Shown here: one piece after another, positions 34,578 to 47,610 of the stretch
Position numbering within the stretch: the stretch's first letter is position 1
How the letters are laid out: each line of letters opens with the position of its first letter
From: Nymphaea colorata
Lineage: Eukaryota; Streptophyta; Magnoliopsida; Nymphaeales; Nymphaeaceae
Reading direction: 5' to 3'
Assembly (NCBI RefSeq): GCF_008831285.2
Contig: NC_045143.1
Span: 19,493,655 to 19,557,654 of the forward strand
DNA: 64,000 bases
Notes under the pieces: model-generated
The model's database searches: none
Told to the model about the DNA's origin: nothing
The model's input: the letters and a program-made list of their open reading frames with translations, nothing else
Made by a program: the position numbers and the translations under genes

Positions 34578-36621
34578 GAGTATTTTTCACCTAGGCTAAT
34601 CCAACCGCTCTAGTGAGTGAAGAGTGAAGGCTGAAGCTCTACCCTCTTTCCCCTCATCCCTCGAGGAGGGTCTGGGGCAACTTTGTGGTGCCTGGAGGCT
34701 GTAGGCGCTCTGCTATATATTATTTGCATATTGGTGTCCCCTTTTGCAACAAAGAGGGTAGACTAAAGATCAAAACAAAAACTGGCCGCCTACCATATCA
34801 GGCATGGGCAGTTGCACCAACTCCGTTGGGGATATCTTATTAATATTTAATTGCGAAGAAATAGAATTGATGACAATGGGAGGTTTCCAAAGCTTTCCAA
34901 TGCATACACGTTTTAGGCAATGAGAAACCATAGTCTGCTTTTATGGAAGCATCCTAGTGGCTCAATAAGGTGGTCCTTGTGGAAATTGTTAAATAATTAA
35001 ATGTTATCGGGTAAGGGCATTTGAAATTTATCAAAATACTGTAAAGTGAAAAACAAACATTTGTGGAAATTAACAAAGTTATATCCATCAACGTTAACAT
35101 CCGAGCATTCTGCTCATGGTACCATAATGACAGTTTCGTTTTTATACCTCTATCTTGAAATCATACACATCTCATTGTGCCTGGATTATAACCGTTTGGA
35201 GGCATCGAGCTTGAAGTTGTTCTCCGCTCACTTATAGAACATGAATTTTTCAAAAAGCTATATATATATATATATTGGTGAAAGTCATCAGGAATAAAAA
35301 CCAAACTCTTTAATTTTGATGTTTAAAATGTTTTTTTTTGCAATCTAATCTTACTGATATGATCTTAATAATAGATTGTTGCAAAACATATATTAAGTTG
35401 ATCATTTGTTGGACTTTAATAGTGTTTTTATAATAAGAAAAAAAATGAATGGCATCCCATAGCATCAACATTTTGATAATAAAAAAATCCATGTTTTTCA
35501 TACAAAAAACTTGAATCAAAGCATGTTTTATATCAAGTTATCTTATATAATTATATTAAGATGTTTATATTTTATTTAAAATAAATTTATAGCAAAAAAA
35601 TCAGTTCTTATCCCTTACTTAAGCATGTGTGTGCGCGTGTATATATATATATATCTGTCTTTTAGTTATTAATTCTTTTTCTGTCATTAAGCAATAGTAA
35701 ATTCATGAGCATCTGATCTTGTGTTTGGTTAGTAACAAAGTAATGGGAATATTATCAATAGTATAAATTATGACCTGAAGAGTGAATACCTTACAAAACG
35801 CTATGAAGTCGACCACTGGTATATATGATACATATCTCTTCGAATTCTTGTACATAAAACCCCACTTTTTAGACTTCATGTCTAAGTGTTGCACCGATCA
35901 TAAACTCTTAACACTGACTGCATCTGCAATGTTCCAGTCGGGCGGAGACCAGCCCCAACAAACAATTTCATAATAATTCGGGCACACAAGAGGCTGCAAA
36001 CTGGGCAATGGGTAGTATGATACATGAATACGAAAAAAGGGGAAACCCACAAGAATGCAAGCATTAAAAGCAAAATCATTGGTGCAGTCTCCGATGTGTG
36101 CTCCAAATTTAAAATTTTTGTCTTTTTCTTAAAAAAATGTTAAATGGAAAAAAACATGAAAACACATTTTTTTCCTTTTTATTTTATTCATTTTCTTACA
36201 TTTTTTTGATGCCAATCTTTTTTTTAAAAAAATTATTTGTTGCAAACTTTTTTATGTTTGTGTTATTAGTTTTTATTTTATTTTTTTTAATTTCTAAAAA
36301 ATTTACCATAATATTATTTTTTAAGATGATAGTATAATACGGAAGAAAAACCTGAATCACATAAAGTTTTTTGTGACTATAAATCTTAGAAGCAGAAAAA
36401 GGGAAAAAAAAAGGCAATTAAAACAACAGGATATACACATAGGATATACACATGTAAGACATCATAACGTCGCAAAAGATGGTGCACAGAGAGAGAGAGA
36501 GAGAGAGATTCCTTGATAATCTTTGGCTGTGGACATGACTCTGTCAAGATTACCATTCCCTCTATTATTTGATACACGAGGTCTTTTCCATTCTTCCTCA
36601 TTCCCTCCATCATGCTTCCAC
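34578..36621. other. Intergenic, AT-rich, no gene seen
   Basis: Short (TA)n tracts near 35260 and 35641, and T-rich low-complexity sequence at 36117-36335. Nothing else recognisable. Confidence 0.5.
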
Positions 36622-39600
36622 TTAAGTCGATTTCCGGGTGGATTGCTGTTCACCATTGTCCTGTTCCCCTCCACCAGCAATGTCCGATCTCGAGCCAACA
36701 GCAGAAGCAGCAGCCGCAGTTGTTGCTAATGCCTTTCTTTCTTCCTTCTTGTAGCGGATCCCACAAGCGTTACATAGACACTGAAACAAGATCGCAAAAT
36801 GAATATATATATATATCGAGAAAGAGAGAGAGAGATTGTTACATGGCCAGTAGAAGTAATTCTTTGATAAACAACAAGCATCCTAAGGCACATGTCTCAC
36901 GGATGAATGCACTTCACAATAACGACGCGCACACACATCAGGCAAAGGGCTTCACCCTTGCGACTCACGGCGAGGGATTGGAACACTTTGGGTTGTACAC
37001 TTCCTCAAAGCACATTCCACTAATAACATTGGTTGAATAACATGACTGATAAACTAACTCACCCTGCTATTTTACAGTTGCACTCGAGTCACAGTCGGGT
37101 GCGTACCAAACATACGTGCGGCTCTGACTTACACCCGAGCCCAGCTAAAATGTCATATTACTAAATTACTTATATAATATGTGTTGTTATGATATTTTTC
37201 TATGCAATACAATTATTTTGTATACATTAATAACAAAATTATAATAATAATATATACATGTGTATTCTATTATATATATAATAAATAATAATAATAATAA
37301 AATACTCTCACCGTAGTGCGGCACTAAAATTTTTTGGAATGTGTAACTTCGACACCTACACTCCTGCACTCAAGTGACATAGCTGATGTAGGAATGATAG
37401 ATTTAGTGTTTTTTTTCCCCTCAAGGTTGTGTTTGATAGCCTCACACCCCATCCAAGTTTGTCTTACAAAGTGTGTTTTGGGAGATCCTCAATCTAGCAT
37501 GGATTTTAAATCTCAGCTACATATTAAAAACTATGAGTTTAAGAACAGTTTGGAAAGAGAGGGGTCTGAATTTAAGATCCGTGATAAAAGGAACACAACA
37601 TAAATAAAAACAGGAGCAACCATTTAACAACATGCGCCTAGACAACATACAACTAATCAGGCAAGCTGATCTCACTACTCAAGAGGATGGCATAACCTCT
37701 CTACCTTTAAAGTCTATATATATTGCATCTATCTTCCACACTGTCAGGGTTCAATTTCCAAGAATATGTAGCTTGAGATAGCCCGAAAGCAGGAGGTGTA
37801 TCAAATACGATGAGGAGTTATCTGGTTCAAGAGGGGTTTCAAGCGTAGGTGAGCAAGCCTCTAGCTATCGTCAACTAAGACAACTGTGTCAACTACTGGC
37901 ATGAAGAAGAATACTCCAGAAGTCAGGTTAAAACGATAGAATTTATAAGGACTCCAAGATTCATGACTGTGAAGCGTGTTTACCTTGGCGCCTTTTGGGC
38001 CATTCCTCCATAGCGGTGTTGATGTGGTTTGACAAAAGCAACATCTTCTCGTAGTAGTTATTCCCTCTCTTCTTCCGTCACCAACATTCTCTTTGCTATG
38101 TAAAAAGCTGCTGTCCTGCGTATTTTTCAGAACAAAGTTTGGGATGACATGGAAATTTGCATAGGCAGCAACGGTATCTGATGTTGGCACGCGACCTGAA
38201 TGTCCAGTCCAACTGGAGCTCCCAATCCCAGTTGTTACCTGTCAATCAGTCGGGTTTTAACGTTAATATAAGCTCAATTTCATTACTCAATGGAGTAATG
38301 GAGTTGGGTAGGAGATTGGGCTCTCTGCTGTTTGGTAGGTTTTCCTGCTCACTTGAAAATAAAAGGGAGAAGAAAACAGAAGCTGCAGTGAACAAGACAG
38401 TGAGCTCCATGATTCAAGCAATCTTATGACGATGGTAACAGGCTTATCACTTCTCATCACAATAGGAACCAAAAAAAAAAAAAAGTTGCTACATTACTAT
38501 AATTAATACAACTTGGCAGGTTATGTATATGCCAATCAAAATAATTCGTTCAAAGCATAACAAAATACGAAATATTCCTCTAATCCATGAGTTTGGATAT
38601 TAATACATGGATCCTTTACATTCTGAACAACATATATTTAAGGTTCATACTAAAAACAAACTAATACTCTAAACAACACTTTGACCACAAAAGCATTTCC
38701 ATAAGCACTCTGCATTAGATATATTTTAGATACGAGTATGCTCTTGCTGTCATGCATCAATCTTGCCAAGTTGGAGAGAAGTTGCTTCCAACGAATTTTA
38801 AGAACATTATGGTAGACAATTAATCAAAATGGAAAAGACAGATAGTTATGCAGAAGAAGTGAATATCGGTAGACTCAAGGTGACCCCAAAGTTTACAATA
38901 CGACACATTTAAAGGAAATGTCAGAGATCATCATCATCATAATGGACAAAATTTTTCTCTCCCCTCAGTTGAATCAGTCTCACTGTTGGTTTCACTTAAT
39001 TTGCTCTTGACTATCGGCTTCTTTGACAGTTTTTGCTAAGTAGGTTTGCTTACCATGGGTAGGGCAATTAAAGCAATGAACAGATGACCTGCTTGACAGT
39101 TTTTCTTTCAAGGTTTTCTCCATATTCAATGCATAACTACTTGATTGATATAACGGGACTACTATATATAATGCAATTAAATTCATGACCCAAACTTAAA
39201 ACACACCTCCTGATCTGCCGTCACTCAACTTCTACAATTTTCACCTTCAATGATAGAATTGATGAAATTCTTTTAGTGTATTCAATGACGATCTTCAAAT
39301 CTACGGGAGATTTAAATATTCTTTATACGCTTGCTCTTCATGGTAAGAAGGGATGCACTTAGCCTCCATTAGCCATTGCATTTCATCTCAAGTCTGTATT
39401 GGTCTTTGTCCTTTCCATTCATAAGACTTCTGCAGCACGAACCATTTTGATTTGCTGCTTACTGATAATGGAAGAAGAACTGAACTTCATAAGCCCAATC
39501 AAAGAGTTCCTCTACATATTTCAAAAGGGCATATGTTGTTGTCCTCTACTGACAATGGTCAATGGTGTTGGTCTGCATCTCAGAAATCGTTGTCGTCCAA

Positions 39601-42150
39601 CTCGTCTGAACCAATTGGATCACCATCTCGATGTATGATCTGTCCAGTCGATGTGGCTATACTAGTGGTGTCGGTTGCTCGTGCATTTTGATTTGGAAAT
39701 GGATATGGGTTTGGATATCGGATTTGGATTTGGTATGAGTGTGGGGATATGGATAATTTTGGTTTGGTTTTGTACTTTTTGAGTGTGAGTTCGGGTTAAT
39801 TTTTTTAGATGCGAATATGGATTTCATTTGAGTTTGAGTCGCAGTTTGGGTAAGAATCTGGATTTGGATTTTTTATGTGGACATGGAGGTGGATATAAAT
39901 TTGGATACATATATAACACTTGGGCTTGGGAATATATTTGAATATCGGTTTTGGCTTTGGTATGGATTTGAATATGGTTGGGGTGTGTCAGTTTGGACAT
40001 GGGTCTTGGTTTGCCTTTGGTTTGTAATTTGGTTTGGGGGTTAAATTCAGCTGCAGTTTTTGGTTAGGATCCAAATAGGTAGAGGATTTTGGTTGAAATT
40101 TTTTTACTAGATCTGGTTTAGAGTGGCCCCAGATTGGATCTGAATATTTTCTCTGGGATCCTCGATTCCAGTCCTAGAAAAGATCCAGAAATTTCAAAAA
40201 CTATATGCTTTGGACCTATGAACCGCACAGAAATGAGTCCGACCTGAATCAGTTTTCCTAAGAAGCCAACTCGGGCCATTGGGCTCGATTGGCCATCACC
40301 ACCTCCCCAGTCACCTGCTTTCTCGCTACTCCCACAGTTGCCTAAATACGGCCCTGCGCGGGTCTTCTCCTCCTACACTTGCTATGCTGAGAAGTGAAGG
40401 GTGGGTCGGTGCAAAGGCTAGAGCGAGAAATTGTTTATTAAAAGAAATATAATTTTTAAAAGTATTTATATAAGATAGATAAAATTTTGTTAAAATTTTC
40501 ATGCAACTTTTAAGGCCCCTGTGATTAAGCCTCAGCAAGCCCAATTTGGCATGGTTAACATTTTTAATTTGTTATTATTTTTATTTTAATAATAATATAT
40601 ATTTTATTATTAAAACTATATTTTATATTAAAAAACTTTTATTTCATATTTTAAAAAAAAATTTTATTTTAATCGGCCCAAGCGAACCCACGCTTGGGTA
40701 TTGAGCATAGGGCCCGGGCGCTAGTGTATCGGGTGTCGAGCCAGGTCTACTGGCGGCCCCTAACTCCACACCTGGTTGGCATCCTGCTGAGCCCAATTCA
40801 CTTGCATGCTTTGATGCTTGGCTCAATTTCATATGCAGCAACCTTGCCTCGAGGTCCTCCAGGCAGACTAAATGTTCGTCTAACGATGAAGCAAGAGACT
40901 TTTGGTTAAGGGGCACTTAAAATTTAAATTTTACGTTTTGAAGGTCCATCATATGTAAATAAGTAAAAATTTAAAAGGTACTAATATATGAATATGACAA
41001 CAATTGTTTGTGGGTTGGTGTGGGCAATTGCACACACTAGCTTATATGTGGTTCCTTTATTTTGTTCGATCAATCTATGTGCATGATCAACCGACCTTTG
41101 TTTGTACATATTTGTCTATTCTTTAATCATGTTCATTGGCCTTTTACTCAATACTTGACAGGTACTTTTGCTTATATATATAGCAACATCTCAACCATGC
41201 ACTTTTGAATTCCATTTGTGCATGTTTCCACAACAGCATTTCCTATCTCTTCTTGTGCCATCGATGGATAAACTTACTCTGATACCAATTGGTGCAGCCA
41301 TTTAGTTTTTTTGGATCTTAATCCTATATAATTTTTTTTTTTTTGAGATCAACTCTACTTAACAAAGTAACTGAAACAAGACTGAATTAACCGACAGAGT
41401 AACACATAATTAGACACCCTCAAAATGATGTTCATGTGCCTATAGAGAGGAGGGATGGACGATATATATTAAATTATATTCAAAATATATCTTTTATTCT
41501 AAACAGGATAACCTAGGATCGTCAAGGAGGCAAGAAACCATCAAGAAAAGGAAGAAAAAAACTATCATGGTCCTACCAATAGCTTCTTTTAGCAGAACAT
41601 AGTTTCGTGTGTCGCTGAAAGCCATTATGGTTGGAAGCATAGGAGCTTCATTTCATTTCATAAAGAGAAAAAAGAAAAGAAGAAGAAGAAGAAGAAGAAG
41701 AAGAAGAGCGCCATTTTATATTTCTATACATGGAAAGTGGCCACACCCTTATCATGCTTATCATCATCATAACCGTGGAAGAAAAAGAATATGCAGGAAA
41801 TATGGCAAAACTAGACGCAGTAGTGTCGACCAAAAGGGAGAGAAAAAACTTGACAGAAAAAAATAAAAGGATAACTATAATACCTGTGGACTATTGCTGT
41901 GACAGTTGGTGGGCACGTCGAGAACGGAACCAGTGCGCAGTCTGAGCCCAGACGGCGCAAGGGTGAGTGCGCAGTCGAGAACGGAACCAGAATCACCATC
42001 GCTGCTTTCCTTCTCCTCGAGTTGCTTGATCAGATCTTGTTCCTTAAGCTCTACATTGCCGCAGTCTCCGTCGTCATGGAAATTGATTGTCTGCAGGTCG
42101 TTGATCTCTGATGAAATGCCATCATGTTGGTCTTTCATGAAGAAATCCAT
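36622..42150 (-). CDS. B-class GATA transcription factor, HAN-like, three exons
   Basis: Exons are 41884-42150 (89 codons), 37984-38238 (85) and 36622-36780 (52 plus TAA), each GT-AG and phase 0, for 226 aa. The zinc finger is C155-x2-C158-x18-C177-x2-C180 (TTSTPLWRNGPKGAK, then CLCNACGIRYKKEERKA). The TSTPLWRNGP and KKEER signatures are those of the HAN/GATA18-20 group. The finger is split after GPKGAK, the usual intron position in B-class GATA genes. Exon 1 has an acidic region and DCALTLAPSGLRL, which may be a diverged HAN motif (DCTLSLGTPSTRL in Arabidopsis). There are extra Cys residues at 156 and 175. The C-terminal tail after the finger is short. The acceptor of exon 2 is weak in pyrimidines, so the exon 1 link is less certain than the finger itself. 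Expected role is nuclear, binding GATA sites in development. Confidence 0.8.
39452..39691 (+). CDS. Orphan ORF in the GATA intron, opposite strand, doubtful
   Basis: Open frame with a protein-like composition (LLLTDNGRRTELHKPNQR, STDNGQWCWSASQKS) but no ATG at its left end and no recognised family. It could be an exon relic of a captured gene. It lies on the strand opposite to the GATA gene. Confidence 0.2.
   Translation: MLLTDNGRRTELHKPNQRVPLHISKGHMLLSSTDNGQWCWSASQKSLSSNSSEPIGSPSRCMICPVDVAILVVSVARAF
39690..40115 (+). repeat. GT-rich, C-poor degenerate repeat (ggatttgg words)
   Basis: Over about 420 bp the plus strand is built of variants of ttggatttgg, ggatatgg and gtttggg and contains very little C. 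No fixed period is visible. It lies in intron 1 of the GATA gene; downstream to 40260 are gatctgaat/gatccagaa words. Confidence 0.75.
41675..41706 (+). repeat. (AAG)n microsatellite
   Basis: About ten AAG units near the 5' end of intron 1 of the GATA gene; the opposite strand reads (CTT)n. Confidence 0.9.
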
Positions 42151-42164
42151 TTCTCAGTTCTCAC

Positions 42165-42168
<4 letters not shown>

Positions 42169-42201
<33 letters not shown>
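42169..42201 (-). repeat. (CT)n tract in the probable 5' leader of the GATA gene
   Basis: About 16 GA units on the plus strand, (CT)n on the gene strand, ending about 20 nt before the ATG at 42150. CT repeats are common in plant 5' leaders. Confidence 0.7.
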
Positions 42202-42205
<4 letters not shown>

Positions 42206-43878
42206 AATGGTTTCGTTTAGAAGAGCCGCGGATATTGGTCTATTCCGAAGGAATTAGGCAGCGTGAAACGTATATATACATGTATAGAAAATTTGCTTCT
42301 GCCCCTGTCACTTTGTGAAAATCTCCTTGACTGGTATGGGGCAATGAATTAATTACAAGCTTCATTTGCAGGGCGACCTTCTTCATTAATCACATTTACT
42401 AAAACTCCATTAATATCAGTGTGATCATCGAATGCACGGGCTAAGGAACACTCATATATAACTGAGAAAAAGTATCGTCATTTTTTATTGAATTATGTGG
42501 ACAATTGCCCACACCTGCTCAGCAAGTGTGGGTGTGTGTTGTTGGGCAAAGTTCGCAAACGGTAATATGATCTCAAATTTCAAGTAGGCAATCGGGAAAG
42601 TCCAGATTATTTGGATCCATGATCTAGGGTAGTGTCCAACAGTATCGTTCTCGTTTAATGTTAGAGCCGGCCGCATATGGATATAAATTTACAGGTACTA
42701 ACTAAATTTGGTGATTGGTTCAGATCCCGAGAGGTGGAGATCGGGATCCGTGGAGAATTGGATCCCAGTAATAAACATGAGGCATGCAGTTAGCCGCTGC
42801 ATCATGATCGACACGGGCGCACAGATCACTGCTCTGTGGACATCTGCTCCTTGGATCGAGCAATGGGCAGCCTACCACCGTCCATCAAACCCTGGATCGA
42901 TATGCTAATTGATCCAACATCGTTTTGAGAAATTCGACCCGCCAAATGTAACGGCTACAATTTGAAATGTTCCAAGTTTGGAGGTTTCCCAATGAATGGC
43001 AATCAATGTGAGGTGCTGCTTGGCGTGGCCCTCGCGAACGAAACATTCATCTTTTGAGCCGCTGTGAGTAATTGCTGTTGGTTGGGAGTCGTCTCTCTCT
43101 CTCTCTCTCTCGACGCCCTCGCTCCTGACCACTGGGGACGTTTCCTCCTCGTGACTCTCGTGTTTTAACTAGGGTTGCGCCGACCGGTGGCTTTTTCTCT
43201 TGGTTTTTTGTAGAAATATTTGAACAGATACAGTTGTATACGTGTATGTGTGTAACACTCTGAAGATAACTATAGATCTGATCCACTTGTTAGCGATAGA
43301 GAACATGCGTTACGTATAATTTTATGAAGGACAACTTGTGCATGATCAAATTAAGTTGATGAGATGACTTAACTATTACTGGATCCCGAATTATTTGTAT
43401 TTATTTATTTATTTATCTCTCTCCTCATCAATTCTTTAATAATTATAATTGAATACAAAAAAAAAATAAAGGGAAAAGACATCAAAGTCGCTCTAAAAAA
43501 CTGTTGTTGAAAGTATCCTAAAAGGTAATAGTTAAAAGTACCATGAATCACCGTTGCACCATAAACCATAGCTAATGCTCGTATAGCTATGTATTAATTT
43601 TTAGTAATAGATTTTTTATTTTGTAACAATCTGATAAAATATCAAACAATTTTGAATCTATATATGGATATGCTAGATGTTGGACATTATAAAACTTAAA
43701 AATCCGTTGTAAAAAAAAAGTCACCACAGGAGAATGAGAGGCATATGGTTTATAGTGCAGCACAACAACTGTTCATGGTGCTTTTTAGCAACAATTTATG
43801 ATTCTTTAAACGAGCGATTTTTAATTTTGAGTTATTCGGAATTTGATACATTCAATCCTCTCTCTCTCTCTCTCTCTC

Positions 43879-43919
<41 letters not shown>

Positions 43920-46238
43920 TAAATGGTGATTTTTGCTTTTTAGAGTCACCCAGCCATCTAACTAGAACTATCAAATTTATCATGGTTAAAAGTTGATGGG
44001 TAATTTTTGTCATCTAGTATTACTTTACTTTTTTCTACGTACTTTTCTTTTTATCATCCATTTATTTTATATGGACGGCCTTGGTTAGATGGTTGGGTGA
44101 TTCTAAATAGCCAAAATCATCATTCACATACACACACACACAAAAAAAAAGACCCATAGGTGCTAGACCTATCAGGAATCATTTTCACTATTGATTTTTT
44201 GAAAATGGATGGTTGAGAAAAAATCAAAGAAAAAAAGACATAGGATGAGTTCATAATGTTGTGTTGCTTCACAATTTTACCATTGAGTGAGGTCAAATTT
44301 GTAGGATTCTATGCATAATATGTAGCAAAGCTAGGACTCTGCAAGTCAGATGGGACAAAAGGAGCCTTGAACATAGGAAAGATGGGTAAGAGAGCTGCTC
44401 AGGCTTCTTGTTATAATGGAAATAGTTTCTTCTAAGATTATATGTTTCTGGCTACCTTTTCATGAAGATTCTTGTAATTTACTTGTTTGTGGAGTATTGC
44501 TTAAATTATCTGTCAGGCCAAGGCCTTAGTACACATCTAGCACACATCTAGTTATGGATTTACATATCATTTCAGGACCTTGTAGGTCAAAACCAGTAGC
44601 ACTTGTCATGGTGAATGTTCTTGAAATTCAAGAAGCTTTAACCTTAGAATTTTATATGTTGGAGATGCCATCATGGATACGATAGGTTAACCAGCTTGGC
44701 AGCCTGTTCCTTCAACTTGGAGTTTCTTGTCCATGAACTGAAGAAAAAACAAAGAGATGAATATTAGTGGCCTATAGAGTACAATGTGATAATGCATAAA
44801 ACACATTATATTTGATACATTAATTGCACACACTTATCTGTATTTAAGTACTTTAATACCTATTTTTGTGATGAATTGGGAATGAAGGAAGGCCAGTTCA
44901 AACTCCATCAAAATCATGGATATGCAAAACAATGGATTCATAGCTTGAACCAGGTAATCGAGTGGTCCAAGGGTAAAACCATCTAAACTATGTAATTCTA
45001 GGACTGCGGTCAAGCCAAGAAAAACATCCATACCCTAAACCAAGGTGAAAGCATCAGTCCTCTCTAGATGGCACCATTGTAGAATTGAAAGTAGATTACA
45101 ATTGTGATAGGGTTTGAATCCGTGTCTAACCCAGGTACTAGTTAGGAAATGGTGTAAATCAGCTAATCATAAATTGAAGTAAAATTAATCTCATATGGGA
45201 GACATATGATGCATTTCTTTCCTCTCTAAAACTCACACTTAGCCTTATTTTCCCTCTTCAATTTTTACCTTATTTCCCAAATTGATGAATTCTCGTCCCT
45301 TGAACCCAATCATCCCTCCCTAGTGAATATTCCATTCTCAACTAGTCAAGTGCTGTTTTTATTTTTTAGGCTTTTATGTTTTTGGGTTGTATTTTGTGCT
45401 TAAGGATGAGGAGATCACTCTTCTTCAACTCAGTATGGTATAAATGTCCAAGGGTAGTCTTTCTTAGTATGAGGCACTAGCAAAGCTATATGTAGGCTCG
45501 TAGGATACTGTCTAAACCAGCCCGTCAAAAAGTCACACTGTGAATGAAATTGGACGTAGGTCCAGCTACATCTAGAACCCACATCAAACTTAGGATGGTG
45601 ACTCAAGTGCCCCTAAGCCAAAAAATCCTAGCAGTGCCGGTAGCATGATGCATCATGCATTTCAAAAATAGCTGTATTTCATGCATAACTTCTTTATCAA
45701 GTGTGTCTCCAATTTTCTAGCAGTATGTATTGTGCATATGTTAGCACACTATAAATTCATTTTTCATTGCAATTAGATTTGAATTTGAGATTCAAAGTCA
45801 CTTTTGAGAAATAGAACCCAGTGACAACAACCTTGCTCTTATCCATTGTCTAGAAAAGATTGTCAAAATTTATCTTGTGTTTATTCTGGGTTTGACTTTC
45901 TTAATTGGTATTTGGGAATGTGAAACAACTTTTAGTTTCTTTGCAATGTGAAAGAAAAGGGAAAAGGTTGGTCAATAGTTCTCCATCATCAATTTTAGGT
46001 TGGCTTTCATTTTCTAGGGTTAAATTTTGTCTTTATTGCTATTCAAAATCCATTTATGTAGGGATATTGTTGAACTATGAGTTTAGTTGCATATACATTT
46101 CTTTTTTTTATCTTCTCTATTGAGGTATGTTAGACAACATAAGTTCGACGTGAAAACATCAACTCGTCTCAAGGTGGGTTACCAATGCTTCTTGCTTGTT
46201 TGTGGTCCTATAGGTCAAAATTAAATGTATTAGAGGTT
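42202..46238. other. Intergenic, no gene recognised
   Basis: It should include the GATA promoter to about 43.3 kb. A compound (CT)n(CA)n(TA)n microsatellite lies at 43858-43919 and a CT tract at 43091-43111. The ORFs are short with no motifs. Confidence 0.5.
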
Positions 46239-46526
46239 TGTTAATGTGAAGAGAATTTAAAGATAAGAGAAGGGATAGGCTAACACAAGAACACAAAGTA
46301 TAAGTTGACACAAATTTAACAGATGAAGAATGCCTCTCCTTTGCATGTATACACATCATGGTTATGCAAATAACTCTAGAGAGTTACGATGACCTAATTT
46401 GTTAAAGATGTTTGGCTTACTACTGCAGCCTATATAATAAATTCTAATGGAAAATGGACATGGTAAGGACAAAGTAACTTATATGCTAATGAAGAGTTCT
46501 TGTTAATTCTTATGACTTTGTTAACA
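46239..46526 (-). repeat. 3' LTR of the minus-strand Copia (candidate)
   Basis: On the minus strand the polypurine tract gagggggatg leads directly into TGTTAAC (TG at 46526). A matching end, ...CACATTAACA, occurs 288 bp later at 46239, giving the TG...CA and TGTTAA/TTAACA ends expected of an LTR. There is no second copy in the window for comparison. Confidence 0.6.
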
Positions 46527-47395
46527 TCCCCCTCAAACCGGAGCATACATATCCTAAATGCCTAGTTTGGCCTTCAAGGTTTGAAATTGATCTTTACTTA
46601 AAACTTTAATAAACTGATCAACTACTTGATGATGAGTAGACATGTGAGTAATTTTAGTCATGCATGCTACTACAATCAATCTTGATGTGCTTAGTGCTAA
46701 TGGAGAATGGGATTAGCCACAGTATGCAAAGATATGTTGCCATCATAGTAGAAGCAAACTACTGAAATATGAAGCACTTGTAGATTTGCCAACTTCTAAT
46801 CTTATCATCAGCATCACGTTTAGCTTGATAAACCCATTTTATCACTATCAGCACTATATCATGGAGTACGCCGTTAGTCCACTAGTTTGCAAGTTTTGTT
46901 CTTCTCTACCAATAAAATTTCTTTTTTCATTGAATTTATTAATTCTATGCTTTAACATGTATCATCATGATGATCTAAATGCAAAAAAGCAAAATAACAA
47001 TTTTTGTATATGTCTTTGAGGGACTTTACATTTCTTAGAGGTGAGTCTAAATCAAGTATGCGTTCAAACATTTTCCTTGATGGACTGCTTGTAGAAGGCA
47101 CATCCTTTGATGCTTCTCCCTCCAATTCATCAAACAACACGACTAACTTCATCATTCTCCCATATCTAGCAACTTTTTCATTAAAAATCACATTTTTTCT
47201 AATAATTAATTTCTTAGTTACTGGATTATAAAAGTCTATATCATTTATCTTCGGAGCTATAGCCAATAGATATACACTTCTCATCACTCTTCTTTTCTAA
47301 CTTGATCGTTTGGAAGTATCAATGAAGACATCATACATCCATGCATGTAAATAACTTACACGAAGCCTGCAGTTCCACCATGCTTGATATGGTAC
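46527..47395 (-). pseudogene. Copia integrase C part, RT scrap and RNase H end
   Basis: Minus-strand translation shows PNDQVRKEE, FYNPVTKKLIIRKNVIFNEK at about 47150-47230, then KWVYQAKRDADDKI (about 46800-46840, RT start), and finally THMSTHHQVVDQFIKVLSKD (about 46610-46665), the conserved end of Copia RNase H. Most of the RT is deleted. Stops and frameshifts are present. Confidence 0.75.
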
Positions 47396-47610
47396 CATAT
47401 TTCAAACTATTTTTGTAGATACACAAATGTTGCTATTAGGGGCGGGACCACAATTTTTTTCAGGGGTAGGCCAAACGGTCCAATGACACATTTAATAATG
47501 AACATGAAGCGCGACCTATCCTACGACACATTTAATAATTGCTTTAATAATTGCTTGTAGAAAATGCATTAAAACATTCTTATTAGTGTTCATGGTGTTA
47601 AACTAGCAGT

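Noticed and set aside
36612-37040. 142-codon plus-strand frame
   Set aside because: Overlaps the GATA last exon in antisense and contains a GA microsatellite; no motif.
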